A DNA stretch of 64,000 nt from Micromussa lordhowensis (lineage: Eukaryota > Cnidaria > Anthozoa > Scleractinia > Lobophylliidae), in the NCBI GenBank assembly GCA_964020085.1, contig OZ026609.1, forward strand, positions 4,298,803 to 4,362,802. The letters run 5' to 3'. Below are positions 45,305 through 57,290 of the stretch, piece after piece. The position numbers and the translations under genes were made by a program. Within the stretch, counting starts at the first letter, position 1. Each line of letters starts with the position of its first letter. Under the pieces are notes generated by a model. It was given only the letters and a program-made list of their open reading frames with translations, made no database searches and was not told the DNA's origin.

Positions 45305-45645
45305 GAAAAACAATGCATGCTAATTATGCTAGTAACAACAGAAAACGTGGCAATGTGAAAATTATAAGGATAGCTTTAGATTTACATGATCTAATTGCTG
45401 ATTCAAACAAGGTTTTTCTCTGAATGTGAATAGCTTCTTTTATCTTGAGTTGGAAACTCGTAGGGGCGTGATCTAGGATATGGAAACAATCTGCTGAACA
45501 TAAGGCATGACAATGTTCAGAATTCTGTAGATGATTGAAAACGTAAGAGGCCCTATCACTGACTAAGTGCTCACGTACGCGAGTGCCGGAAAAGTTTGCA
45601 TGTGCGGGCTGTAATGCTTGTTATGTCGGTGAAACGGCCCGGCAT
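45305..45645 (+). pseudogene. fragment with Penelope-like GIY-YIG motif, unit A only
   Basis: The 3' part reads KFACAGCNACYVGETARHF, which resembles the start of the GIY-YIG endonuclease of Penelope-like retroelements (CxxCNxxYVGET.RHF). It then stops at the point where unit A and B sequence rejoin (TTTTTAACAGCA). Unit B lacks about 300 bp here. A short dead fragment. Confidence 0.6.
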
Positions 45646-46215
45646 TTTTAACAGCAACCATCTTAACATTTTTCAAATATCACAATGTAATAAAAACACC
45701 CAGCAAAAAAGGTTAAAAAGTCATTAAGCCTACCTCAGTTGCCAAGAAGAAGATAAGGTCTTAGTGATTGGTCTCAGTGTTAATGAAGAACAGCCACTGC
45801 AAACTAAACAGGACAAAACTTGTATTGCTTAGTTCGCATTAGAACTTTGCACTAAACATGGATGAGGCGATATCTGTGGTTAACAAACATGAAAGTTTCA
45901 GGGAATACGTCATGAAATATGTCTAGAGACTCTCTACAAAAATCGGCATTTTCGGGAAGTTGATTTAACTTCCAAAACGGGAAAACAGTGAAATTGCATT
46001 AATTCTGAGCTAATTATCCTAGTGTACACAATATGTCAATATGTCAATATGCTATGCTGTTGAATAATAATCGGCTGAATTGTCTGGAATCAAGAAAAAA
46101 ACATATCGTGTCGCGTAATATGCCATTCAAAAAGTTGAAAAAAGTTCAAGAATTTTACAATGGATAATTATGGCAAGCCTTGCCAATCCGGCCCGGCTGG
46201 CCTGTTTACAACAAG

Positions 46216-46347
46216 TTCACCTGACATGAGCCTGCATTTTAACCGAAAACCTGAACTTGGTCAGCAGTCAACTTCGAAAACACACGAGACCTCGATAAGC
46301 TATAAACTTGAGCCCGTGATGTGGTCACGTGATACTGGTCAGTGGAT

Positions 46348-46382
<35 letters not shown>

Positions 46383-47073
46383 GGATGTCCAATATCATAC
46401 AAAGACCCTTTAAACAAAAGCTGCATGCCTCTGTTAACCTAATAGCTGGAGTATGGCCGCCATCTTGGACAACTACGTCGTGCGTACGCACCCACGAGCA
46501 ATACCGCCAGCAATGAAACCATGAGAAATCAATTCATGTTTTTCTTTCCATGCTATAAACTTGTCAGCCACTTACAAGGTGAGAAGAGTCTATTTGTAGC
46601 GAGGATAATTACGATGTAAACAAGCACGTTGCTTTCTTTACAAATTCATACAACTTGACAACAATAGAGTTTTAAACGTCGCGTACACCTGTAGTTCTAA
46701 CTTTAGTCACTGATTCCCCTTAGTTGTTTGGAAAGTTACAATCCGCGTTGTTGAAAGTCTTAAATCATGGCTATACATTCCCCGAGATCTTTTGGCAATG
46801 AGGTATTTTGGGTAAAAACTTTGGGTAAACTTTGTTGAGCCGGGGGATGGAAACCGACTTTTGTGATGTACATTTCTGGTGCCAAGTTTGAAGAACACTG
46901 CATCAATATTTCCAGAGATATTCTTTCTTCAGTATTTTACTATTTTAGTTGCAAACCTCATGACTCCATCACTTTCCTAATTTGCATAATACAAAAACGT
47001 CAATATCTCTAAATGAAAAATGATATTCCAAAACGAAACACACCATTCTTCCGTATTTTGAAAAGCCTTTCAG
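46216..47073 (+). mobile_element. 0.86-kb interspersed repeat, unit A only
   Basis: Starts at ACCTGACATGAGCCTGC and carries GGTCACGTGATACTGGTCAG and AACATGGATGTCCAATATCA, as does the copy at 22,740-23,175. In unit B the flanks are joined (TTTACCACAAG then TAAGCAACAATT), so B gives the empty site. The transposition class is not identified. Confidence 0.75.
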
Positions 47074-47604
47074 GTAAGCAGCAATTATTTTTCATTTCAT
47101 AGGCACTTTAACATGTAATAATCAAGTTTGCGCAATAATTTATTTTATCGCGTACAAATCTGCATAGGGTGAGGTATTTGAAAGAAGCTTTTTATTTTTT
47201 GGTTTCAAGAACTTTGCTGCTTGGTCACGTAACTTGTCATACCCAATTGTTTATATATATAGTTGAATTCAAATTTACAATAGTTTGCAGTTGTAATGCT
47301 TGACTAATTTTGATTGATGGAAATGGCTATAATCACCAAGTTTAGAGAATTAATTGGGGTTTGATAGATTGCTTTTGTTTTCTTTTGATTACAACGTATA
47401 GCCGTCGGAGAGAGTCTGGGACTAGGCAAAAATAGGAAGTAACGACAAAAGAATAAAACATTTTGAGAATCCCCCGATAGAACGACGTATGCCCAGGTAA
47501 GGTAAGATTTTGAAAGAAAAAAACGAGGACTTTTTAGTACATTTAAATCTTGTAATTTATCCAATTCTCAAAAGAAAGCTACCTCACTTTAATTGAGAAA
47601 AAAA

Positions 47605-47974
47605 GATGAAGATAAAAGGTACTTAACCAACTGGAGACCAATCTCGCTAATCAATTTAGGGGTTAAAATAGGTTCAAAAGCCATAGCCATTAGATTAGAG
47701 ACAGTCTTGTCGAACACTACAATCAATAAATTACAACCAATGTGTGTATTTGAAGGGCAGAACAATTTGTGATGCAATTAGAACAGTTGGAGGTATTATC
47801 GAATTTACGGAAAAATACCATAATAACAGTAAAATGGTTTGTATTTATTTTAAGAAAGCTTTTGATACTGTAAGTCGAAACTTGTTGTTTAAAACCCTTC
47901 AATCTTGTGGCTTTGGACACTCATTCAGTGGATTCACACATTTTATAAAAATATATCAAGCTGTGTCCTAAATA
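47605..47974 (+). pseudogene. LINE reverse transcriptase fragment at end of unit A
   Basis: One frame reads YLTNWRPISLINLGVKIGSK then AIAIRLE; after a shift another reads TICDAIRTVGGIIEFTEKY, then MVCIYFKKAFDTVSRN and FKTLQSCGFGHSF. A third gives FYKNISSCVLNN. The order NWRPISL...KxxAxRL...IxDxI...xFxKAFDxV...K.L...FG matches L1/Tx1-type reverse transcriptase. Frameshifts and truncation make it dead. The same fragment ends unit B. Confidence 0.85.
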
Positions 47975-48560
47975 ATGTGATTAGATAGTGCGATTCGTGA
48001 ATAAATCGCACCGCTGAGAACCAATCACGCTACAAGGATAACCAGTGATTTCAAAATGGATTTAATAAGGAAGTAAATCGGAATCGAAAGATATAAATGT
48101 CTTCCTCCGTCGAACTTTACCCCCGAATATTGAACCTCAAGCTTGTCATGTCCTGTCGTGCTGGCAACTCTATTGACAGGTATAATTCCTACCTGTATTT
48201 TGTAATGTTTAGGAGCTGGTCCTTGTTGGAAGAGTTATCCCTTAACGGGCCTAACGTTTGCCAATCACTAAGCACTATTTCCCACAACACAGAGGTAATA
48301 CGTGAAAGACAATGATGTGAAAGAAGCCAGAAGTAGATATTTTTGTCTTTTGTGCTAGTCGTTCTCAGTTTCAGGATGAGATGTTTTCACAGGAAAAAAA
48401 AAAACAAACAATTACCATCCCGCTTCATTCGCCGGTGTAGCGTTAAAGGTAGACTGACTTTTTGCACGTTTTTGAGGCTAGTCACAACTGAAAAGACCTT
48501 CTATCAGTCATAATACCTAGGTAATAGGTTCCCTTTTGGAATAAAAGTTACAGTTTATAC

Positions 48561-48632
48561 CTGCGTATCGTTGGTCTTGTCCAGTTCCCAACCACTTTCA
48601 AGATTAGTGAGTTTTACTGTGATTACCATCAT
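48561..48632 (-). pseudogene. relic UPA exon in unit B
   Basis: Same relic as at 36,269-36,340 (LTNLESGWELDKTNDTQ region, donor CAG|GTATAA), with Ser for Gly in EGGW and other substitutions. Still open but without partner exons. Confidence 0.78.
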
Positions 48633-49280
48633 AACAGAAAATTCACATCTCACATCACGGAAAAGATGACGATGATTACACAAAAATGCCTGCAGTTCAT
48701 AGGATCAGTCAGGGAATTTATGAGGGTCTGGATTGGGTTAACTAGGGCCCGGTTTAAACGTCCAAATTTTCATGAGCCGAACCTAATAACCTTAATTTAG
48801 TACATGGCGATATCGACGTTTCAATCAATTAAGTTCGACAGATGTTATTTGGGTCGACCCGAGAATTAAGTTCGACATGGCCAGTCGGTCAGTTCGACTA
48901 CGGAGCGCCTCCGATTCAAACGTCGAACTTCAACCTAACACATACATTACAAGTACACTAAATAAGTTATTTTTTTACCCAAAGTTTAGCACGTTTCCTA
49001 TTTTTGTCATACGTCCACAGCTTGCTTTGATCTTTTGGACCAAAATGGCGGGAAGACCGGGAAGATATGTTCTCCTCTTGCTTTGTGAGCACGAAATATA
49101 CTTGCTTGATGTGCATAAATCATTTCTGTATGTGGTGCTCCGTATTTGAAGACGATGAGAGTGGCAAAAAAAATCGACAAAAAAACAAAATTTAACTGAA
49201 AATCGACACTTGTAATAAGATTTACTAACAACAATAAAAAACGTTTTTTTTCCCTTGAAATCCGTTTGAAATTCATTTAA

Positions 49281-49625
49281 GGTGGCTCGAAACAGTTTAC
49301 AGTACTCCAGTAATTCTCGAAAATTTAAGGTGCCTCTGAACCCACTCCGTAGAATTCTTTTTAAGCTTTGCAAAAAGTTGCATTACAATTCGATAATAAA
49401 AAATGGGGTTCACCGAGCTCGCTTAAAGCTAAAATTAAGGGTGTTTTTAGCAGGTCATATTGTTGCTATGACAACCTATTGTGCCATAAAATTAACAGCA
49501 ACTTGTTTGCCAATGATTGGGCAGTTTTTTGATACCATGATTTTGGTATCAACCGATATAGAGTGGTTATAATGACCCATCAAGCTCTAAATCTTGGAAA
49601 GTAGTGGAAACTGCTTCGAGCCACC
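49281..49625. mobile_element. 345-bp TTAA MITE, unit B
   Basis: Orthologous to the element at 37,003-37,347, flanked by TTAA. One right-end base differs (CTGCTTCGAG). Confidence 0.88.
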
Positions 49626-50239
49626 TTAAATATTATAACTCTAGCCTTTCCTGGGATCTGTGAGCATTTTTACACTCTGTTGGGTAACGCGGCAAGAAAA
49701 GAAGAGTTTGTATGTTATATGTTATAGCATAATGAAACGATCTGTTATAACAATGCAAAATATGACGATAAATTCAAAAGAAATTTTCGCATGGTTCATA
49801 TTTTCAACAATTTTACAGTTTCCGGATTTTATGGAAGTTTTCCTGGAAAATGTCCGTACTTGGATGGCTCTTGTAACCGTTTTCGTTAAATGGAAATAAT
49901 TTTCCTCGACTTCAGGACCTTTGAATGATATTTTCGAAAACAACTTACTATAGAGGTTATTTGTTATTGAGCAAAATATGAAGAAATCCCAAATTTCACG
50001 ACTGTGCTCTCATTCTCGATATTTAGAGGAATTGGTTCTTGAAAAGGTGAGTTTTCTGAGATCTTGATCAGCGAGCATTCCAGGAACACCACCCGGCGTG
50101 AGGAACAAGATTAACGACGGCGCTTCACTGACGTTCTCTCCGCGAATTTTTGGAGGGGAAGGGGCAGCCCTACACAGGCTTGGATATTCCGCCTCAAACA
50201 TTTCCGGCCCCGCCTTTAAAAAAAGAAATATGCACACTC

Positions 50240-50294
50240 ACCTTTCGGGCTACGGGTCAATAGCCCATGAGGCGAAGCTGAATGGGCTATTGAC

Positions 50295-50328
<34 letters not shown>

Positions 50329-50473
50329 TAGTATCACCCAACTAGTCGGCCAGAAAAGGGAATAATAAAGTTTGCAAATGCAAGTTGAAAAACAAAATTA
50401 TTTGGCGAAAAAAGCGAAAGAAAAACTGGCGAATTTTGTACTCGATGACTATTACTAATAGTCCCCTAGTAGC

Positions 50474-50511
<38 letters not shown>

Positions 50512-50530
50512 GTTGGGTGATACTAATAGC
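50240..50530. mobile_element. fuller copy of an inverted-repeat element, unit B
   Basis: GGGTCAATAGCCCA is mirrored by TGGGCTATTGACCC, then AGTATCACCCAACTAGTCGG (about 50,330) is mirrored by CCACTAGTTGGGTGATACT (50,506-50,524). Units A and C lack the first hairpin and the right-hand mirror, so they carry a deleted form. Confidence 0.7.
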
Positions 50531-51816
50531 GGGTATTCAGCGTCAATATTCTTATGGCAATTATCTCAGTCACTCCGTGTCTAACTTCTCGTTAGCTTGA
50601 CATGATGATATTTATTTTCGTTTTACAATAATTAAAAGACACTAAAGGAAGATGTTATGCGCCTACTGACGCTATGAGAAATGATGATGATGAAAGGAAG
50701 ATGTCTGTAGTGTTACGATGCGCGTCTAACTTCTGATTTTAACTTTAAAAAAATCAGAAAAAATTGTATGATAATATTGCTAGATAGGAATTCCAAACCC
50801 CCAAAAAATGCAATTTCTAACATCACTGATACTTTATTTATTTTATTATTTTCAGAATAACAAAATCAAAGATGTAATACAGCACTGAACTCGTGTATGC
50901 TCCTAAACGTCCGTTAAGTTTTCAGAACAATTTACATTAAATATAACATCATTCAACCTAGGGCGCCTCTCCCTTCCAAGGTGGCAAGGATAGACAAAGC
51001 CCATGGTGGTTTCGCTATATTTCATTGGTCCTTGATTAGCTAGTGTATACCGAAAAAAGTAATTTATGCAGATTAGACTTCGAACGTGGAGAAAATGTCA
51101 CAAAAGTCAATCCCGAAAAAGATTTCTTGCTCAAATTCAAGTTTTCCAGCTTTGTGGGATTATTTTTTTTTTTTGTATTTTGTTTGTTTTTTTTTTTTTG
51201 TTTATATTTTGTGTTTGTTTTTTCCTCCATGGCTACCCAGCCTTCCGAGACTTTAAAGGAAAGGCACCCTCTGAACGAGTTTGGAGTGTTTTATTTCCGA
51301 ATAGGTAACTCCCTGCCAATAAAGGGACTCTTAGCGTTGTAATATCGATAAGCTTGTTATACACAACTGTACAAGATTCATCGCCTGGTGGCCTTACCAC
51401 TAAACTAATTAAACCAAATCGTTTTTGGCCGAGTCACGTAGAGACTTTCTGAACCACTATTAACTTGACATTAAAATATTGAGTGCTAGAAAATCGCAAT
51501 ACCATAATCGCACTCCAGATGATATAACATGACTATAAACTAAATTGTGACTTAACTTTTAACATTAATTTTTGTCACCTCCTCTGACACTCAAGATATA
51601 GACAAAAAAATCACCTGTGATGCACTTTTGTCCTTAGAGTACAGCACCTTGTATTTTCCTTTAAACTATGTTTATATGCTGTAGGTCACTCTTTCTTACA
51701 AAGATAATTATTTCGTTTCCTCGTCGTCCTCCTTCATCTAAAGTGTGGGTTAATGCCACGAGTGGAAACAACAAAGCCGGACATAGAAAGTGGAATAGCT
51801 TTTTATAGTATCAGCA

Positions 51817-52689
51817 TTACATGTCACGAAGAGGCAAACCTGCAACTTGTCTTTGATGCTGACGTCGTTTGCGAAAGAGTGCAAGTAAAGCTGATCTGAA
51901 TTCTGGCATGCGGATAGCGTACAATATAGGATTTACAAGGGAGTTTAAATACAATAAAAACAACAATGCTTTATCTAAATGCCAAAAAAATGAAGATGAC
52001 TGTGGCCACCATATTTCACCTTTACTGATATATGTGGCAAAAAGATATATAACGTGTGGCAAGTACAACAGAAGAGATGCAACTGTCACAATCAACAATG
52101 TCATGGTTAGTTTTCTTTCTCTACTTGCTGCACCATGGTGCTGAGGATGCACTCCACAGCGGACTTTAATACCAATGGACGTGTAAGAGACACAAACAAT
52201 CAAAAGGGAAATCCAAGAAAATGCAAGATGTACGGAATAACTGTAATGACTTCTAGCTAGCCTACTAGCTATTATTACCAAGCCAGAAATAACCCAAACG
52301 ACGGCAATTAGTAATCCGTATACCCATTTTTTAAGCACTCGATGCCTGAACGGGTAGAACGTTGCGTGCACCCGTTCTAAAGCAATAATGCTGATGTTTA
52401 TTAAAGTAGCAAAAGGAAACAACGTGAAGGGTAGGTCTATAAAAGTTATTGTCCAATACCACTTAAAAAGGTAACAACTAATTCCAGAATAATAGAAAAG
52501 AGCGTACACAACAGTTCCTGCAACAAACATATCTATAACTGCCAAATTTATCACGAGGTACATGCTACGCTTGCGGAGATTACGGTTTCTTATGAAAACA
52601 ATTATCGTACAGAGGTTGAGTGTTACTATAGCAACAGACTCGACTAAGCCTACAGTCATCCAGGGTATGCACTCAGATAAAGACCACAT
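51817..52689 (-). CDS. rhodopsin-like orphan GPCR, unit B
   Basis: A 290-residue paralogue of the unit A receptor with all seven helices, NLAVID, ERV and NPILY intact. It lacks one Trp at the N-terminus and has about 22 substitutions. Intracellular loops 1 and 3 and the C-tail are almost unchanged. Differences cluster at the outer ends: T69S, H74Y, R78W and D79Y before helix 3, and H221Y, Y225G, D226E, R230P, L232S and D236F around loop 3 (unit A numbering). By hand count there are about 26 replacement and 9 silent nucleotide changes. It is probably a functional receptor with altered ligand specificity; the ligand is unknown. Confidence 0.9.
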   Translation of the reverse strand: MWSLSECIPWMTVGLVESVAIVTLNLCTIIVFIRNRNLRKRSMYLVINLAVIDMFVAGTVVYALFYYSGISCYLFKWYWTITFIDLPFTLFPFATLINISIIALERVHATFYPFRHRVLKKWVYGLLIAVVWVISGLVIIASRLARSHYSYSVHLAFSWISLLIVCVSYTSIGIKVRCGVHPQHHGAASRERKLTMTLLIVTVASLLLYLPHVIYLFATYISKGEIWWPQSSSFFWHLDKALLFLLYLNSLVNPILYAIRMPEFRSALLALFRKRRQHQRQVAGLPLRDM

Positions 52690-53115
52690 CTCAAAGCTCT
52701 GTCTGTTTTTTCGTATTGCTGTTAGAAGTAACTACTCGTCTGCCTGTGGAAAGAAGTCAATCATTTTTGACAGGTTCTTTTGCTGCTTGTGCGAGGAAGT
52801 TAATTACTAACATCCAACATCCATGTACATAATAGTTTTTTTGAAAGCCTGTACTGATATTTCAAGGTGTTGAAAACCACTTTTTAATAAGTTGCGTTCA
52901 ATAATCTGAGGGGCGGTGGCCTCATGGTTGGTGCGCTCGACTCCGGCCGTAACGTAGCGCTTCTCCTGGTATTAATGAAAATGTTGAAATGGACCTAATT
53001 ATGCAATGGTTTGGAAGAGAGAACACATACAAAACTTGGGAACACTCAACGCAGAGCCACAATATTTTTTTAGGTTAAGTATCAAAATAACAGTTGAAAC
53101 AACTCTCTAACTTAC

Positions 53116-53168
53116 CTCGATAGACGTTCTCCCCTTGAGTTTCTCGATCGATGAGGGATACATACACC
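53116..53168 (-). other. predicted 53-nt 5' untranslated exon of the GPCR, unit B
   Basis: Counterpart of 40,676-40,728; the acceptor is CTCTTTACAG instead of CTCTTTGCAG and the donor GTAAGT is kept. Confidence 0.5.
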
Positions 53169-53281
53169 CTGTAAAGAGGAAAGCAAATACTCAACTCTTG
53201 ACACTCAATTTAGTTGCAAATTTGGATTGACCTTTCATGCGCTCCAAAGGCTTTAAATTGGCGTAGAATCGGAGAAATAAT

Positions 53282-53665
53282 GTGGATAACGTATCCACTA
53301 GATATTTTACAACAGTATTGAATATTTCGTTCGCTGATTTGCTTTTTAACGGTGCCTTTTATTATTTAAATAGTCTTGTTTTGATCCCATACAAATTTGT
53401 AGAGAAGCACCCAAACATCTTTCAATACTTGAATGATGAACAAGAAAGTGTCGCAGCGCGAAGTTTGCTCAGATATGCACCAACACAACGTCTGTTTTCA
53501 CTTTGCATCCACAAAGAACTAAATACCACTTTCCTTGGTAACGAAATGTTTAAATTGACATTAAATTTATTCTCAAGCTTTCTCAAAGCTCAGCAGGAAA
53601 CAATGAAAGTTATTTTCAAACTTCTCCGAAAAAAGTTACCAGAACAAATATTGGGAGCAAAGTGA
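53282..53665 (+). CDS. conserved 127-codon open frame of unknown function, unit B
   Basis: Counterpart of 40,842-41,225, with Leu to Pro in the KHLN segment and Arg to Cys in SLRIH as the only changes. Antisense in the predicted GPCR 5' intron. No domain recognised. Confidence 0.22.
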   Translation: MDNVSTRYFTTVLNISFADLLFNGAFYYLNSLVLIPYKFVEKHPNIFQYLNDEQESVAARSLLRYAPTQRLFSLCIHKELNTTFLGNEMFKLTLNLFSSFLKAQQETMKVIFKLLRKKLPEQILGAK

Positions 53666-53693
53666 CAAAAAAGTTGAAACATCTTCAACTTAC

Positions 53694-53740
53694 CCCAGTT
53701 GTAACAAGATGCTCTCTCTGGTGAATCTTTTTTTTTGAAG
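53694..53740 (-). other. predicted first 5' untranslated exon of the GPCR, unit B
   Basis: Donor ACAACTGG|GTAAGT as in unit A; the 5' edge is undefined. Confidence 0.4.
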
Positions 53741-55970
53741 GATCTGATAAATGTTTGCTGTAAAGAGAAGGACGCGTTTACTAGTTTGAGCGAAAATATA
53801 TCTTAAAAAAATAATATATACCTCTATAAGAGAAAGGCTGATAATGACATAGCAGCAAAACGCAGCTATTGATGAGCAAGTTTTTTGTTTCACGTTTAAT
53901 TTTTTGTTTAATACAAATCGCTTTTGTCAAGATGTATTGTAACCCATTTGTGAACAGCAACAGACAGATAAAGTACCTAAATAACGCGATGACCTAAGAA
54001 ATAATTACGAAATGGAAAACGTGTCCTTTTCTCGAATGAAAACGTTCCTTTCTTCTCATCCGAAAAAATGTAATGTTGAGAACACGTCATTATTATTGCA
54101 TGTAAGCATTGTTGCAAGGTGGAGGTGAAACGTATTTTATGGCGTTCAAATTTACCACATCACCATAACGTATCTCTATTCGCGGCACACAAAAAAAATT
54201 AGCTTTCCATGCTATTAAAGTGTTTAACTGACAGTCGACATCTTTGCGTAGACCCACCTTGATACGAAACTCTAGATTCTGGTATGTAGTCTCAGTGTAA
54301 ATGAAAACCAGTCAAACTTTGAGGAGAGATATAATATTGGCCTAATGAAAAACGTAAGTGAAAACAAAATATTAAAATTCTATGATAATAAATAACTATT
54401 GAGTTAATGTAGGTATATTTCCATATTGAACTGTAGAAAACGTGCATTGGACCTAAACGTAGCGGTAAAATACTGGAAATAATGGCGTCTAGATTAATAC
54501 AATACCATTTTACTTTGAATGCTGTTCTGAAAACAAAATGATTTTTACCTTTTCAGCAGAGTATTACTTGGTGTCAACTAGAAACGTCATAAAAACGTTC
54601 GAAAACAAGACATTCATAGAGCAAATGCAATAACCTTACAATTAGCGCACAAAACGTTTTCTGTTGGTTTTAAAAAAAGTACTAAAACTAATCGTGCTAT
54701 ATAGTTTATCAATGAGAAACTTCTTGGCAAGGCATTACTTGAGCGATGACCATCAAATGTTCGCATTTCATTTGTGTCAAAGAACGCAACAGCCTTTTCG
54801 GAAATTGGAAGGTTCGGTCTAAATATTCGCTGTCAAGGTAGCAAACGTCTCATCTCAATAATTCTTAACCTCACAGAATTTCTTTTTTTACTGACATCTG
54901 AAGATATCACGTACGATGTTAAGACTAATTAAGGTACGCCCACCAACGTTCATCACTTGTTGATCTTATTGATGCTCTTGGTCTTCAAAAATACGAGCCG
55001 TTCGTTTCGCAACTCTCAAATCAATTGTTAAGATAATATTACCCAAAAGTGAAGCATACTTTTATTATTCGAATACTCGACCTTACTAAACCAAATTCTT
55101 CTTTGTTGTTATCATTATTCTCTTTATTTGTGATTAAACTGTATGAACGATTGTTCGATGATTACAGTGATGATTGAAAGCCGTGGAGCTTTGGCCAAGT
55201 GGCGACTGGTTTACTGCACACGTCAAAATAGAATGCGCGACCCTGTCGATGTATTGTTTTAGTAAACAACGCAAATAATTCCAAATTCATTTTCCATTAA
55301 GACTTCCTTTCCAGCTGCTTTAGAAATTAAAAGGTGTTCAGGGATATCAAATTCTATACTGAATTTCATTTAATCGAATTACTAACTCTTTGTTCAGTCT
55401 CCTATTTTCTATAGTATTAGCGCGATGCTTTTCTTTTCTACGACTACTATATTGTGGTGGCCCTGAATAATAGCTGTTGTCACTGGTACCGGTAACTTTC
55501 TACCTTTCGAAAATGACAAAACATTGATCTTTGTCAAATGAAAATGAGCTCGTAAGCGGAAACGTCTGCTGCCTCAAAGACTGCCTTTTGTACTTAAAAT
55601 AAAACTGATAGTGGGCTAGTTAAAACTAAAATCGCTTTAAATCATAGAAGTGACTGTATTCACCGAGAATTGTGTACAATATTCCATTACCTGACTTTCC
55701 TCTTAAAAATATGATTTTGAAGAGTTGTAAATATAGCATTGGGCATTTTTCTTTTTTCTTGATTTTTATTTTCCTGCAATAAATGGGATATACCTACAAT
55801 AACAATTATCAGTAAAAATTCAGAAAGTCTTCAACGTACCTACCTTGCCCGGCAATGGGAAGCTACAGTTCCTGGTGAGTGGGCTTTACAACCAACTCAC
55901 TAATGAAAAACAGTCACACTGCAAAGAGATATTTGGTTAAGAATAAAAAAAATACCAATTTTCCCCCTTT
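53741..55970. other. region upstream of the GPCR, unit B
   Basis: Counterpart of 41,301-43,500 with many small indels. No gene. It includes the module similar to a first exon near 54,290 and another near 55,890. Confidence 0.4.
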
Positions 55971-56184
55971 ACGGGTTTAGCATGCGCGACATGTCTTGGC
56001 CTATAAATAGACATGGAGCTGAGAATTTCGACATGTCCTTACCTTATTTGCTGTAAAAGGCACTTTCAAAAGCGGATTTGACGTGTTTCTCTCACCATTC
56101 GTCGCATTTTAAGCGGTTAAGTTTGCTTCTGTTTACACAACGTCCGATGTACATTGACCAACTGTCAACGTATAGGCGGATTCA

Positions 56185-56216
<32 letters not shown>

Positions 56217-57290
56217 TGGATACGGCTTTGCGTATAGAAGGAGACATGTTAGATATGAATTGACTTCAGGCAGCTAAAAAACTAGTGAAACTTAGTACAT
56301 GGTGAAATTTTTAGCTCTTTGGGTGTAATATTCAAGGAGAAATTGTCTTTCAAAAACTGCAAAATTTCTGGGTGGCAAAAGCGCTACGCAATGCAGGTAG
56401 ATGATGACAACAGGAGACAGCTCAGGAGACAAAGGTAAACTAGTCATTCTTTATTTTCCTTTATTTACTCTCTTCCTACTCAACAAGATTGTGTGCTCAA
56501 AGTGGTTGCGTATCAGGATAGAAATTGCCCTACCCCTACACCCTAAAATAGAACGACTGCATTGCGTGACGAACAAATAACGAACTGCGATTCACTGAGC
56601 TGCAACCGTTCAAATGCAATAGTATTTTGGTGTAGCGCAAGGCAAGCAACTATTTACAAATTACTTAGTCGTTGCTGACTTAGACGCAGTTGCGATCATA
56701 CGCGCCGAAAGATGGTCAAAGATTCATGGTATTCGACCTCTAGATACGATGACAGTTGGTGATGTTCCATCAGACAGCTTGTGTAAACAAAGGAACTTTG
56801 CATTACCTCGACGAATGCTGAGAGAAACACGTTAAATTGGCTTTTGGACCTGCCTTTTGCAGCAAATAAGGTAAGAAATTCGAATTTATCAGCTTTGTGT
56901 CTATTTTAGCTTAATACAGGTCAAGACATGTGGCGAAAATCAATGATTCTTACGTGAATGAAATACATGTCTGCGAAATTTAATTATTTTGCAACCAAAA
57001 AATAACGCAGCATTTCCCCAAATCAACCCAGTACATATTTAAACATTGCACAAGAATATTTGAGTGTTTTAAAGACTGAAGAATGATGTAGTTTTGCATG
57101 CGAGGCTCTCAAAGTTGTTTAATGAAATGGCGCGTCAAATGACGATTTTAACAGGATTGGGTAATTTGCATATTTCTTTGAAATGAAAGGATATTTTGTC
57201 AAAAAAACTATCCAGTAGTTTTTGTGTTGCCCTAGCCTATCTACCATAAGAATATAAGCGAAATCGAATTTTTGACCCTTGCCGCGAAAT
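55971..57290. mobile_element. long inverted-repeat insertion, unit B only
   Basis: About 190-bp imperfect arms: 55,988-56,178 (GACATGTCTTGGCCTATAAA ... TTACCTTATTTGCTGTAAAA ... CGTGTTTCTCTCACCATTCG) is mirrored at 56,738-56,935. It replaces about 0.65 kb of unit A sequence (43,507-44,165) and has no transposase frame. Confidence 0.75.

Larger units (their letters stand above)
35645..47974. repeat. tandem unit A (12.3 kb) of the GPCR array
   Basis: It runs from ATGTGATTT at 35,645 to the same motif at 47,975 and is closely similar to unit B along its length apart from insertions. It contains a UPA exon relic, a TTAA MITE, the GPCR gene with its 5' exons, and a LINE fragment at the right end. 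Sequences found only in A lie at about 44,290-44,835, 45,305-45,645 and 46,216-47,073. Confidence 0.9.
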
